Assembly (NCBI GenBank): GCA_030834905.1
Contig: JAUQWZ010000046.1
Span: 93,216 to 157,215 of the forward strand
DNA length: 64,000 bases
From: Aggregatilineales bacterium
GTDB lineage: Bacteria > Chloroflexota > Anaerolineae > Aggregatilineales > Phototrophicaceae
Reading direction: 5' to 3'
The notes under the pieces were generated by a model. That model made no database searches. It was not told the DNA's origin and worked only from the letters and a program-made list of their open reading frames with translations. This document shows positions 43,869 to 53,164 of this stretch, one piece after another. The position numbers were made by a program, and so were the translations under genes. How positions within the stretch are numbered: the stretch's first letter is position 1; the number at the start of each line of letters is the position of its first letter.

Positions 43869-45139
43869 AGGCGACCTCTGTGGCTGATACTGTTCGTCCA
43901 TCATCATATACATATAACTCCCACCCTTGGCGCGTTCAGGAAGGGGTTTCGACAATTGATCAGTGGCTTCGCTGGGGCTGTGTTTTACTTGCTGCACAGC
44001 TATGTCTCGAAGGTGTGCTGCCCAAGTATCTGGATGAAGTGCGCTCGCTGCCATATTATCTGATGGTAGGCTTAAGTGTGCTGGTGGTACTACGTTTCCC
44101 ACACATCCTGCGCAAAACGTTCAGCGCTTCCGGTCTGACACTAATTTTTGCAACATTTCTGTGGTCGTTTCTGCTGTATTTCATTGAGCCAGTTCGCGAC
44201 CACAGCGAACACACCTTGCTGATTCAGCTTGCTGTTATGGCAATTGTGTTTCTATACACCGCCGATGAACTGAAATGGCGGCAACGTATGGCGTGGGGTT
44301 TCTGGTTCGGTTGGGTGCTGCTACTTATTATCTCGTTCTACGAATTCTCAACCGGCAACCTGACGGTCATCAGTTTGCTGGAAGCCCGCTACGAAGTTGC
44401 GGGCTTAAAACCCGCGATTCACGTTACATACGTCGGAGTCGGGTTGATCGTCGCGCTGGTGTTAGCAATTCAACCTAATATCATACGCTTTACCCGCGTG
44501 CTGCTGCTGCTGAGCGTAGGTTTTGGTACTATCGTGCTGCTCATGTCAAATACACGTAGCGGGACTTTGTTCGCTCTTCTGACCACGGTTCTTCTGGGTA
44601 TCGTCAAATACTGGGAGTTGATAAACAATCGCAGTGAAAAACACGGTCCGCTGCTGTGGTACGCACTGGCGATTGCCGCCGCGGTGCTTGCGCTCTCGCA
44701 GACAACGTTAGGAGAAAAACTGCTTAACGCGCAGCTTACGCGTCTAGCAACCATCGGCGAAGGCGATCTGTCCTACCGTGATGTACTTCTGTCACAAGGC
44801 CTGCAGGTTGCCTTGAAAAACCCAATTGGCTACGGGCAGGGAAATTCGATCTATTACATGTGGCTTTCGTTTGGCAAAGCGCTTGACCCGCATAACTACT
44901 ATCTGCGGGTTCTGATAGAGGCAGGTATCGGCGGTTTCATCCTATTCGTACTCGGCTTGGGCTCGGTCTTTACCAACGGCTGGCGCTGGTATAGGCAAAC
45001 TTCGTTCGGCGTATTCTTCTGGGGATTGGTTTTCCTGTTGATGGCGGCAACGGCGGCACAGACCTTTCACTACAAAGTCATCTGGTTTTTCATCGCGCTC
45101 AATGCTGCCAAACTGCCACCAGCACCCAAGCCTGAATAA
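43865..45139 (+). CDS. O-antigen polymerase/ligase-like membrane protein (Wzy/WaaL type)
   Basis: 424 residues, about ten hydrophobic segments, such as SLPYYLMVGLSVLVVLRF, LTLIFATFLWSFLLYFI and LGTIVLLMSNTRSG-like stretches. The last match the SNTRSG loop of O-antigen ligase/polymerase proteins, with the large external loop near 290-330 (LDPHNYYLRVLIEAGIGGF has the HN-x-x-L motif). Polymerises or transfers the glycan outside the membrane. An ABC exporter is also present, so this may serve a separate glycan or ligation step. Overlaps both neighbours by a few bases. Confidence 0.82.
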   Translation: MKATSVADTVRPSSYTYNSHPWRVQEGVSTIDQWLRWGCVLLAAQLCLEGVLPKYLDEVRSLPYYLMVGLSVLVVLRFPHILRKTFSASGLTLIFATFLWSFLLYFIEPVRDHSEHTLLIQLAVMAIVFLYTADELKWRQRMAWGFWFGWVLLLIISFYEFSTGNLTVISLLEARYEVAGLKPAIHVTYVGVGLIVALVLAIQPNIIRFTRVLLLLSVGFGTIVLLMSNTRSGTLFALLTTVLLGIVKYWELINNRSEKHGPLLWYALAIAAAVLALSQTTLGEKLLNAQLTRLATIGEGDLSYRDVLLSQGLQVALKNPIGYGQGNSIYYMWLSFGKALDPHNYYLRVLIEAGIGGFILFVLGLGSVFTNGWRWYRQTSFGVFFWGLVFLLMAATAAQTFHYKVIWFFIALNAAKLPPAPKPE

Positions 45140-46350
45140 TGCCGCGTTTACTGGTCATTTCTCAGAATTACCTAAGCGAGAACCCGCTTGACTTTGCCGG
45201 CGTACACGTACACCGACAGCTTCTCAAGTTACGTGAATACGGCTGGGAAATCAAAGTGATCAATCCGCAGCCGCGCGTATACCGCTATTTAAGACAAGTT
45301 GGGCACTACTACCCCTATCAATCCTCCCGGGACGGTATCGCAATTTACCGTCCCGGGGTTGCGTGGTTTCCAGGAATCGAAAAGTACGGCACCTGGCAGG
45401 ATCGGTTGTACAGTCAGTCTGTCCTGCCAGCGGTCAAGCGACTGCTACCCAGCTGGAAACCCGATGTTATCGAAGTCGATTGGATCACCCCATGCGGATA
45501 TGCTGGGCTGCGCCTAGCGGAACAATTGGGCATCAAATATATACTCAAAGCACACGGGCAGGATGTGCGCCGCATAAAAAGTGCGGTAGCCCCGTCCGTT
45601 CAAGCGTATTTCCGTACCATCGGCAACGCAGCAGCCTTCATCATTCCCAACGGTGAAGGATTACGCCAGGAACTACTGTCAACCAGGCTGTTTGAACCAG
45701 CGAAGCTCGTCGCAGTGCCGGTAGGTGTGGATACAAACGTGTTTCGCTCTGCTGCCACCGATGAACGTGCCCGTCTACGCGCAGTGCTGGGTTTGAACGC
45801 TGATGCCAATCTCTGGCTGTTCGTTGGACGCTGGGAAGTCGAAAAAGGCAGTAAAGAACTCACTGAAGCAGCACTGAAGCTGTTATCAACTGCGTCGCAC
45901 GCGCATTTGATTGTGGTGGGTCCTGTTATCGACCATGAGGCACGTGCGGCGTTGTCCGCGCTGGGCGATCGGGTCCGTTTCACCGGGGCGCAGACCACAT
46001 CTGAAGTTGCCAATTGGATGCTGGTTGCCGATGCCTTCGTGCTGCCCAGCTACAAAGAGGGGCTGCCCAGCGCGCTCTTGGAAGCAATGGCAAGCGGATT
46101 GATCCCAATCATTAGTGCGGTAGGAGGTATCCCAAATGTGATCCAATCGGGTGTAAACGGGCTGCTGATCAAACCCAGAAACGCCCGGGATTTAATTGAG
46201 GTGCTGCGCGCCTATCAAGCAAATTCCGCTGTCTATCGCTCGTTGGGGCAGCAGGCGCAGCGGACAATCGTCGAACATGGTTTTACACTTGACCAAGTTG
46301 GTGAGCAGTTGAACAGGTATTTGACCGTATGTCTTCCCGTATCTCCCTAA
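45139..46350 (+). CDS. Family 4 glycosyltransferase
   Basis: A GT-B glycosyltransferase of 403 residues. The N-terminal part is glycogen-synthase-like (LSENPLDFAGVHVHRQLLKLREYG), then ILKAHGQDVRRIKS. The C-terminal GT4 domain has LFVGRWEVEKGSKEL and the nucleotide-sugar site PSYKEGLPSALLEAMASGL near 300. It is overlapped at the start by the stop of the Wzy-like gene (TAATG) and at the end by the next acetyltransferase gene (22 bases). The sugar is not predictable. Confidence 0.9.
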   Translation: MPRLLVISQNYLSENPLDFAGVHVHRQLLKLREYGWEIKVINPQPRVYRYLRQVGHYYPYQSSRDGIAIYRPGVAWFPGIEKYGTWQDRLYSQSVLPAVKRLLPSWKPDVIEVDWITPCGYAGLRLAEQLGIKYILKAHGQDVRRIKSAVAPSVQAYFRTIGNAAAFIIPNGEGLRQELLSTRLFEPAKLVAVPVGVDTNVFRSAATDERARLRAVLGLNADANLWLFVGRWEVEKGSKELTEAALKLLSTASHAHLIVVGPVIDHEARAALSALGDRVRFTGAQTTSEVANWMLVADAFVLPSYKEGLPSALLEAMASGLIPIISAVGGIPNVIQSGVNGLLIKPRNARDLIEVLRAYQANSAVYRSLGQQAQRTIVEHGFTLDQVGEQLNRYLTVCLPVSP

Positions 46351-46883
46351 GCCGCACTTTCTGGCGCCTCATCTACGAAATCCTTGCCCGTAACATCACT
46401 GATGATTTCTGGGCGTATCCCCTTAATCGGCTAGGGCAGCGGTTACGGGTAATATGTATTCGAGGCTTTGTCCAGCAATGCGGGAAAGGTCTGAAAATAG
46501 GCCCCAATGTTACCCTATCATGGGAAAACGTCATCGGAGACAATGTAACGATTAATGCCAACTGCAAGCTACAAGGCTGCCGCATTGACGACTATGCACT
46601 GATCGCGCCTGAATGCTATTGCGTGATCCGTAACCACGAGTATCGAGCTCCTGATATTCCCATCGTCAACCAAGGATATACGACCGAATGTCCGCCGCAC
46701 ATCGGGCGCGATGTGTGGATCGGCGCACGAGTGCTGCTGCTGCCTGGCATTACCCTAGGTGAAGGCAGCATCATTGCCGCTGGCGCAGTAGTCAATAGCG
46801 ATACTGAACCGTACAGCATTGTTGGCGGAGTCCCAGCGAAGCGCATCGGCTATCGAGGGAAGGAAACCGCCGATGCCACGTAA
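46329..46883 (+). CDS. Hexapeptide-repeat acyltransferase (WbbJ-like)
   Basis: 184 residues with hexapeptide coils: LKIGPNVTLSWENVIGDNV, IGRDVWIGARVLLLPGITL, SIIAAGAVVNSD and IVGGVPAKRIGYRG, typical of maltose/galactoside O-acetyltransferase and WbbJ. Probably acetylates a sugar in the repeat unit. It overlaps the previous glycosyltransferase by 22 bases and the next one by 11, so the genes are coupled. Confidence 0.85.
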   Translation: MSSRISLSRTFWRLIYEILARNITDDFWAYPLNRLGQRLRVICIRGFVQQCGKGLKIGPNVTLSWENVIGDNVTINANCKLQGCRIDDYALIAPECYCVIRNHEYRAPDIPIVNQGYTTECPPHIGRDVWIGARVLLLPGITLGEGSIIAAGAVVNSDTEPYSIVGGVPAKRIGYRGKETADAT

Positions 46884-48018
46884 AGTCTGCCACATTTCGA
46901 CTGTTCACAGCCCGTTTGATCAGCGCATTTTTCATCGAGAATGTCATTCGCTGGTAGAAGGCGGATGGGAAACCCATTTGCTGGTGCAGCTGGATGACGC
47001 CGAAATGATGATCAATGACGTACATCTGCATAGCGTGGGTAAAGAACGACTCAATGCCCAGCGAATTAACGCACTGCAGCGGCTCACGCGCCTTCGGAAG
47101 GCGTACACCTTGGCCATCCAACTGCGCGCGGATGTCTACCACCTGCACGATCCGGAACTGATACCGCTTGGTTTGCTGCTCAAGTTGCGGTTGAAAGCCA
47201 CTGTGATTTTCGACTCGCATGAAAACAACGTCGCCTATTTTCAACACAAGAATTATATCAACTCTGTACTTCGCTCCATTCTGATTGCAGGCACAGCATG
47301 TGCAGAAAGGCTTGCCGCGCGTTACTTTGATGCCATCGTCACTGCAGATCAAGGTGTAGCTGATCTGTACACCAAAACCTACCGTGCGCGCCGCGTCGAG
47401 GTGATTTATAACTTCCCGCTCGTGCCGCTGTTCACGCTCGATGCCGCACATGCGCCGCCCGAGCAACCATTTGACCTAGTGTACCACGGCACTATTCCCA
47501 AATATCACCTCGAAGTCGCCTTTGAAGTCGCGGAGCGGTTGCGCGAGCGCGGAGTACAAACGCGCTGGTTGTTCTTCGGCAAATGCCCGGCGGTTGCATG
47601 GGCACAGGAAGAACTGGTGAGACGCCAGCTCAATGACTATTTCGTTATCGATGCCAACCCTGTCCCACATGCGCAAGTTGCCGCACGGGTGACGCAGGCG
47701 AAAATCGGCTTTATCCCCTTGCCCGACCTACCCAAGTTCCAGATGAATATTCCGACCAAACTCTTTGAGTTCATGGCGTTGAAAATGCCGGTAGTACTCA
47801 GTAATTTGCCTCCTAGTCGCCCCTTTGTAGGCGATGGTACATGCGCAATTATGGTGCCCTCCGACGACTATGGCGCGTATGCTGACGCTATCGTTAAGCT
47901 ATTGGACGACCCAGTGCTGCGCGCCCAGATGGGCGAAATCGGTCGCGAACGCATTGACCAGAGTTTTAACTGGGAAAACGAATCCAAAAAGCTACTGAGC
48001 CTCTATGACGAACTCTAA
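46873..48018 (+). CDS. Family 4 glycosyltransferase
   Basis: A GT-B enzyme of 381 residues. The ATG at 46873 follows GGAAGG and begins CHISTVHSPFDQRIFHRECHSLVE (read in pieces), matching GT4 starts. It has VYHLHDPELIPLG near 93, IVTADQGVADLY, and in the C-terminal domain FDLVYHGTIPKYHLEVAFE with PTKLFEFMALKMPVVLSN for the nucleotide-sugar site. The stop codon overlaps the YdjC-like gene by 14 bases. Confidence 0.88.
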   Translation: MPRKVCHISTVHSPFDQRIFHRECHSLVEGGWETHLLVQLDDAEMMINDVHLHSVGKERLNAQRINALQRLTRLRKAYTLAIQLRADVYHLHDPELIPLGLLLKLRLKATVIFDSHENNVAYFQHKNYINSVLRSILIAGTACAERLAARYFDAIVTADQGVADLYTKTYRARRVEVIYNFPLVPLFTLDAAHAPPEQPFDLVYHGTIPKYHLEVAFEVAERLRERGVQTRWLFFGKCPAVAWAQEELVRRQLNDYFVIDANPVPHAQVAARVTQAKIGFIPLPDLPKFQMNIPTKLFEFMALKMPVVLSNLPPSRPFVGDGTCAIMVPSDDYGAYADAIVKLLDDPVLRAQMGEIGRERIDQSFNWENESKKLLSLYDEL

Positions 48019-48883
48019 GTTTCAACCTGAACTGATTGTCAATGCCGATGATTTCGGGCTAACTCCGGACACAAATCGCGCTGTTGATGAGCTCGCCGGA
48101 CTGGGCACCATATCCTCGACGAGTGTTATGGCGAATATGTCCTATGCCATGGACTCAGCTGAGCTTGCGGACAAACATCCACGGTTTGGCATCGGGTTGC
48201 ACCTGAATTTCACAGCGGGACGTCCGCTGACTGCTGGCAAGTCGTTCATCGGAGAAGACGGTAATTTTCTGCTGTTCAATGATCTTGTACGCAATACCTT
48301 GCGTGGGCAGATCAACCATCACGAAATCACCCGCGAAATCGAAGCACAGATCTCACGTCTCCAGTCGTTTATTGGCGGTAGGCGAATTGAACACTGGAAC
48401 TCACATCAAGGCATCCACCGCTACGAACCGTTTTACAGCGCTGCACTTGCAGTTTGCAAAGCCCATGACATCCATGCTATGCGTGGACATCGACATTACT
48501 TCGTCCAACCGAGTACTCCATTCGAGGCACGTCCGCCCAAACTGCAAAGAGATGGGGTACGCCGTATAGGGACTGAGATATACTATAATATTATGACACT
48601 TCGTGCTCGCCGACATTTCCTACTTGCCAAAGGATTACTCACGGGTAAGGATGTCGCTACGCTGGAGCTGTTGCACTGGGTCGCAGACCTTGGCGTTCCC
48701 ACGCCAGTTGCTGTATGGGAGATTCCTTGTCATCCAGCAATCAGTGATGCGGGACTGACGGAAAAAGAGCGCAAAATACAACGGGAGCAGGAGTATCGAT
48801 TCTTCAGGTCTCCCGCTTGGTTAGATTCCATTGCCAGCGGGCACGTACGCCTGACCAGATTTTCCTCTTTAAGCAAGGACTAG
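48005..48883 (+). CDS. YdjC/ChbG-like carbohydrate deacetylase
   Basis: 292 residues of the YdjC family, metal-dependent deacetylases acting on N-acetylated sugars. NADDFGLTPDTNRAVDE (about 12-28) gives the first Asp pair, IGLHLNFTAGRPL the HxH-type site, and HWNSHQGIHRYEPF the later His. In a glycan locus it may remove an acetyl group from a sugar of the repeat unit or a lipid-linked precursor, the reverse of the acetyltransferases near it. Overlaps the upstream glycosyltransferase by 14 bases. Confidence 0.85.
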   Translation: MTNSKFQPELIVNADDFGLTPDTNRAVDELAGLGTISSTSVMANMSYAMDSAELADKHPRFGIGLHLNFTAGRPLTAGKSFIGEDGNFLLFNDLVRNTLRGQINHHEITREIEAQISRLQSFIGGRRIEHWNSHQGIHRYEPFYSAALAVCKAHDIHAMRGHRHYFVQPSTPFEARPPKLQRDGVRRIGTEIYYNIMTLRARRHFLLAKGLLTGKDVATLELLHWVADLGVPTPVAVWEIPCHPAISDAGLTEKERKIQREQEYRFFRSPAWLDSIASGHVRLTRFSSLSKD

Positions 48884-48888
48884 TTGAT

Positions 48889-50265
48889 ATGGCAAACACC
48901 TATGAACGAATCTACAACGCCGCTCCTTGGTGTTTGAAAGAACTGCTTGTTTCCTTGGAAGCATGGCGGCGCAACCGCCACCGCCGCTATGGCGATTATG
49001 CTGCCGTGCGGCGCGACAATAGCTTTGATCACTATCGTCTTCCGTTTGAAGCACACCGCGCTTTGCAGTTGGAATCTTTGCAGGCGTTAATCACCACTGC
49101 AAAGGCAAAGTCACCATATTACCGCTACCTGCCCGATTGCGTTCACAGCCTCGATGATCTCGGGTCAATTCCTGTCCTGACCAAAAGCGACGTTCGCCAG
49201 CACACCAGCGATATGATCACCCAAGGCACTTCTCCTAACAAATTATGGAAAGGCATCACCAGCGGCTCAACAGGCACGCCACTGACTTTCTATGTCGGCA
49301 AGACGGGCATTCGCGAACGATTCGCCATTCAGGACGAATATTATGCTATTTATGGCTGCGAGTACGGCACGAAACGGGTGCGCTTCGGCGGTTCGAAAAT
49401 TGCGCCGTCCGACCGTCCGACCCCACCATTCTGGATCATCAATCGCTACGACAATCAGCTGCAAATGTCCCCTTACCACATGCGCCCGGATCGACTTGCG
49501 CTGTATGTGGGTAAGCTTAACCAGTTTCAACCGCTTTATCTGACAGGTTACGCCCACGCGCTGTATAACCTGGGTAAGCATCTGGTGGAACATGGCGGGC
49601 TGACGGTGCAAATCCGCGCCATCTTTACTGATAGTGAAGGCACACCACCCCACTACATCTCAATCATCGAAGAGGGCTTTAACACTCAGGTACACGATGT
49701 CTATGGGTTGGGCGAGGTTGGGTGGGCTGCAGTACAGTGCCCACAGGGTAAATACCATATACTCGAACGCACCTGCATTATGGAAATCGTTGATGACGAC
49801 GGTAAGCCCGTTCCCCCTAAGGAATCTGGACGCATTGTTGTCACTGACCTAACCCAGACCGATGTCCCATATATCCGCTATGACACTGGCGATATGGGCA
49901 CGCTCTCCGAAGAAGTCGGTTGCGCGTGTGGTTGGCAAACTCGCATCCTGCAAGGCATCGATGGGCGCGCTGATGACTTACTGATCACACCGAGTGGGCG
50001 GCGCGTTGGGCGCTTAAGCCATGTTACCAAGCCAGGACGTGGTATCCGCGAAAGCCAAATTGTGCAGACTGCACCCGACAAAGTAGTGATTCGCGTTGTT
50101 CCTCTGCCTTCCTTTGACTCGTCCAGTATGGAGGAAGTCGTCGCAGTTGCCCGCATGATGATCGGCGAAAACATTGACATTACTTGGGAGACGGTGGACT
50201 CAATTCCGCGAACCAACCGGCACAAGTTCAAGCACGTGCTGCGAGAATTCACACCGAACGCCTGA
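48889..50265 (+). CDS. Phenylacetate-CoA ligase-like protein (CapK/PaaK family)
   Basis: An adenylate-forming enzyme of 458 residues. The ATP-binding loop is TSGSTGTPLTFYVG (about residues 124-137). The core site DVYGLGEVGW is near 275, and the mid-motif YIRYDTGDMG near 325 matches the family's Y-x-T-G-D. The start at 48889 (MANTYERIYN) is preferred to the longer frame. Relatives named CapK occur in capsule loci, where their substrate is unknown. An acyl group may be activated here for transfer to the glycan or the linking lipid (inference). Confidence 0.85.
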   Translation: MANTYERIYNAAPWCLKELLVSLEAWRRNRHRRYGDYAAVRRDNSFDHYRLPFEAHRALQLESLQALITTAKAKSPYYRYLPDCVHSLDDLGSIPVLTKSDVRQHTSDMITQGTSPNKLWKGITSGSTGTPLTFYVGKTGIRERFAIQDEYYAIYGCEYGTKRVRFGGSKIAPSDRPTPPFWIINRYDNQLQMSPYHMRPDRLALYVGKLNQFQPLYLTGYAHALYNLGKHLVEHGGLTVQIRAIFTDSEGTPPHYISIIEEGFNTQVHDVYGLGEVGWAAVQCPQGKYHILERTCIMEIVDDDGKPVPPKESGRIVVTDLTQTDVPYIRYDTGDMGTLSEEVGCACGWQTRILQGIDGRADDLLITPSGRRVGRLSHVTKPGRGIRESQIVQTAPDKVVIRVVPLPSFDSSSMEEVVAVARMMIGENIDITWETVDSIPRTNRHKFKHVLREFTPNA

Positions 50266-50268
50266 AAT

Positions 50269-51498
50269 ATGCGTGTCCTCTACCTGCACCAGTACTTTGC
50301 CACGCACCAAGCATCAGGAGGAACTCGCTCGTTTGAGTTCACACAACGGCTGCTACGCGCCGGACATGAGGTATGTATCGTGACCTCCTCGGCGATGCTA
50401 CCTGCGCCCTACAATACCTTTACCACTACTACGAAAACCGAAATTGATGGCATTTCGGCGGTGGTGATTCCCGTCCCCTATTCCAACAAAATGTCATTCT
50501 CGCGCCGCATCTTGGCGTTTATTCACTTCGCACTGGAAGCAACCCACGCGGTACTGCGGCAGCGCGCCAACGTCATTTTCGCCACTAGCACGCCACTAAC
50601 CATCGCTATTCCCGCCGTCATTGCCAGTCGGCTCCTACGTGTGCCCATGGTCTTTGAAGTGCGTGACTTGTGGCCCGAGCTACCTATCGCCATTGGCGCA
50701 CTGACCAACCCCATAGCTATACAACTTGCTCGCTTACTGGAATGGATCGCTTATCACGCCTCGGCGCATGTCGTCGCGCTGTCTCCAGGCATGGCGCAAG
50801 GGGTGATCCAACGCGGCATGCCCCCCGAACTCGTAACGGTTATCCCTAATAGCTGCGACGTAGCGCTGTTCGATGTGCCGCCCAACCTTGGACAGCCCAT
50901 CCGCGAACGTCTAGGATTAGCACTTGGTCAGCAGTTGATCGTCTACACAGGTACGTTTGGTATCATCAACGGCGTGGACTACTTGGTTGAAATCGCCGCA
51001 CACATGATGTTTCTCGCCCCACAGGTGCGTTTCCTCTTAATCGGCGATGGTAAAGAACGCGATCATATCATCGCACGCGCCCGTGAAACCGGCGTATACG
51101 AGAAGTCGCTATTCGTGTGGAATCCAGTGCCCAAGGCAGAAATGCCAGCGGTGCTGGCAGCTGCCTCAGTTGCGATGTCGGTGTTTGTTGACCTGAAACC
51201 GATGTGGAATAATTCCGCCAACAAGTTCTTTGACGCGTTGGCTGCTGCTAAGCCCATTGCAATCAATTACGGTGGTTGGCAAGCTGACATCCTCGAAAGC
51301 AGCGGTGCAGGGATCGCGCTTTCGGGTACCAACTTTGCCCAAGATGCGCGACGCCTAGCAGAGTGGATTCAGGATGCAGATGCACTAGAACGGGCATCGC
51401 AAGCGGCGCGCCATCTCGCTTATAACGAGTTCCACCGCGACCTTATGGCGCAAAAACTTGAGCGTGTGCTTCAGCAGGTTCATGAGACCCATACCTAA
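50269..51498 (+). CDS. Family 4 glycosyltransferase (WcaI/WbuB-like)
   Basis: 409 residues. It starts MRVLYLHQYFATHQASGGTRSFE (seen in pieces), a pattern of WcaI/WbuB-like proteins, with FEVRDLWPELPIAIG near 128 and LIVYTGTFGIINGVDYLVE in the C-terminal GT-B domain. WbuB-like enzymes add an amino-deoxy sugar to undecaprenyl-linked GlcNAc, which would fit the aminotransferase and phosphoglycosyl transferase further right. Starts 3 bases after the PaaK-like gene. An IS element follows 16 bases after its stop. Confidence 0.88.
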   Translation: MRVLYLHQYFATHQASGGTRSFEFTQRLLRAGHEVCIVTSSAMLPAPYNTFTTTTKTEIDGISAVVIPVPYSNKMSFSRRILAFIHFALEATHAVLRQRANVIFATSTPLTIAIPAVIASRLLRVPMVFEVRDLWPELPIAIGALTNPIAIQLARLLEWIAYHASAHVVALSPGMAQGVIQRGMPPELVTVIPNSCDVALFDVPPNLGQPIRERLGLALGQQLIVYTGTFGIINGVDYLVEIAAHMMFLAPQVRFLLIGDGKERDHIIARARETGVYEKSLFVWNPVPKAEMPAVLAAASVAMSVFVDLKPMWNNSANKFFDALAAAKPIAINYGGWQADILESSGAGIALSGTNFAQDARRLAEWIQDADALERASQAARHLAYNEFHRDLMAQKLERVLQQVHETHT

Positions 51499-51514
51499 GC
51501 CTGCCAATGAATAC

Positions 51515-52521
51515 TAGGTGTATAGTCCCAGAGTATAGTGGTACAGTCTCCACTCTACAAAAGGAGCAATTATGGCACAGGTACTCCACGGCAGCGCCCG
51601 AACGACAGCGACAGTCCGTCGCGCAATTCAGGCAAGTCAAGCGAGCATAAGAAGCCTGGCGAAGCAATATGGTCTTAACCCCAAAACGGTCGCCAAGTGG
51701 AAGCAGCGCAGTGACGTGCAGGATGCGCCGATGGGTCCGAAACAGGCGCATTCGACGGTGTTGAGCGTCGAAGAAGAAGCGCTGATAGTCGCGTTCCGCA
51801 AACACACCTTGCTCCCCCTGGATGACTGCCTCTATGTCTTGCAGGAAACGATTCCGCATCTGACGCGCTCAGGGCTGCATCGCTGTTTGCAGCGTCACGG
51901 GATCAGTCGGTTGCCCGAAGTGGCCGACAAACCGGTGAAGAAAAGCCGCTTCAAAACCAATCCCATCGGCTATTTTCACCTCGACATTGCTGAAGTGCAG
52001 ACCGAAGAAGGCAAGCTGTACCTGTTTGTCGCCATTGATCGCACCTCCAAATTCGCCTTTGCTGAGTTGCACGAGCGGATGACCCGATTGGTGACTGCCG
52101 AGTTCTTGCGCCATCTGATTGCTGCCGTGCCCTACAAAATCCATACCATCCTCACCGACAACGGCATCCAGTTCGCCAACCGGGAGAGCGACCGCTACGC
52201 CTTCCCGCTGCTGTTTGACCGTATCTGCGCCAAACACGGGATTGAGCATCGCCTGACCAAACCCAATCATACTTGGACGAATGGCCAGGTAGAGCGCATT
52301 AACCGCACCCTCAAGGAGGCGACCGTCTATCGTTACTACTACGATACACATCAGCAGCTTCGAGAGCATCTGACGACCTTCTTGATGGCGTACAACTTTG
52401 CCAAGCGGCTGAAGACGCTAAAGGGACTTACGCCCTATGAATACATCTGTCAACAGTGGCAACTCCATCCCGAACGCTTCCTATCTGATCCGTCCCATCT
52501 CACTTTGGGACTGTACACCTA
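51515..52521 (+). mobile_element. IS481-family insertion sequence, apparently intact
   Basis: TAGGTGTATAGTCCCA (51515-51530) matches, with one change, the reverse complement of TGGGACTGTACACCTA (52506-52521). CTAG occurs at both ends (51514-51517 and 52519-52522), consistent with the CTAG target known in IS481. One transposase gene of full length lies inside and its stop codon is part of the right end. It sits between two glycan genes without breaking either. Exact outer base depends on how the CTAG is shared. Confidence 0.85.
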
Positions 52522-52522
52522 G
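51572..52522 (+). CDS. IS481-family transposase
   Basis: 316 residues. The N-terminal helix-turn-helix is SIRSLAKQYGLNPKTVAKWKQR (read in pieces), then an rve/DDE domain with Asp in FHLDIAEVQTEEG, Asp in TDNGIQF and Glu in NGQVERINRTLKEA. Full length and no frameshift, so possibly active. AAGGAG lies seven bases before the start. Its stop codon lies in the right terminal repeat. Confidence 0.93.
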   Translation: MAQVLHGSARTTATVRRAIQASQASIRSLAKQYGLNPKTVAKWKQRSDVQDAPMGPKQAHSTVLSVEEEALIVAFRKHTLLPLDDCLYVLQETIPHLTRSGLHRCLQRHGISRLPEVADKPVKKSRFKTNPIGYFHLDIAEVQTEEGKLYLFVAIDRTSKFAFAELHERMTRLVTAEFLRHLIAAVPYKIHTILTDNGIQFANRESDRYAFPLLFDRICAKHGIEHRLTKPNHTWTNGQVERINRTLKEATVYRYYYDTHQQLREHLTTFLMAYNFAKRLKTLKGLTPYEYICQQWQLHPERFLSDPSHLTLGLYT

Positions 52523-52531
52523 GATATTGAT

Positions 52532-53164
52532 ATGAGTTATCCAGGCAAACGCGCCCTTGACCTCGCTCTGTCGGTTCCTATGCTCATACTGTTTTCGCCG
52601 TTGCTGTTAGTAATCACGCTGCTCGTGCGAATTCAGATGGGATCGCCTGTGCTTTTTTACCAGCAGCGACCTGGACTGAATGGGGAGTCCTTTACCATGT
52701 ACAAATTCCGCACGATGATCGATGCCCGCGACGCAACTGGCAAGCTGCTGCCTGATGCAGATCGACTCACATTCCTAGGGCGTTTTCTGCGCTCTACCAG
52801 CCTCGATGAGTTGCCCGAACTGTTCAATGTTGTGATCGGAGACATGAGCCTCGTCGGACCACGGCCTCTGCTTATACAATATCTCAACCGGTACACCCCT
52901 GAGCAGGCACGGCGTCACGAAATACGACCTGGAATTACCGGCTGGGCGCAAATCAACGGGCGAAATGCTATTACTTGGGAACAAAAGTTTGCCCTTGATG
53001 TGTGGTATGTCGATAACTGCTCGCTTTGGCTTGACCTCAAAATCATTGTGCTGACTGTCTGGAAGGTGCTTCGACGCGAAGGTATTAGCCAAAAGGGACA
53101 TGTCACTATGCAAGAGTTTTTAGGCTCACACTATCCAAGGAAGGAGAGACCTGATGCTCACTGA
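52532..53164 (+). CDS. Initiating phosphoglycosyl transferase (PglC-like, monotopic)
   Basis: A 210-residue sugar-phosphate transferase to undecaprenyl phosphate. The membrane re-entrant helix is LDLALSVPMLILFSPLLLVITLL (about 9-31, read in pieces), then FYQQRPGLNG, YKFRTMI, SLDELPELFNVVIGDMSLV with the catalytic Asp-Glu pair, and RPGITGWAQINGRN. It lacks the long N-terminal membrane part of WcaJ, so it is PglC-like. It should start assembly of the repeat unit on lipid. The start is only 10 bases from the IS right end, so transcription may now depend on read-through from the IS. Confidence 0.92.
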   Translation: MSYPGKRALDLALSVPMLILFSPLLLVITLLVRIQMGSPVLFYQQRPGLNGESFTMYKFRTMIDARDATGKLLPDADRLTFLGRFLRSTSLDELPELFNVVIGDMSLVGPRPLLIQYLNRYTPEQARRHEIRPGITGWAQINGRNAITWEQKFALDVWYVDNCSLWLDLKIIVLTVWKVLRREGISQKGHVTMQEFLGSHYPRKERPDAH

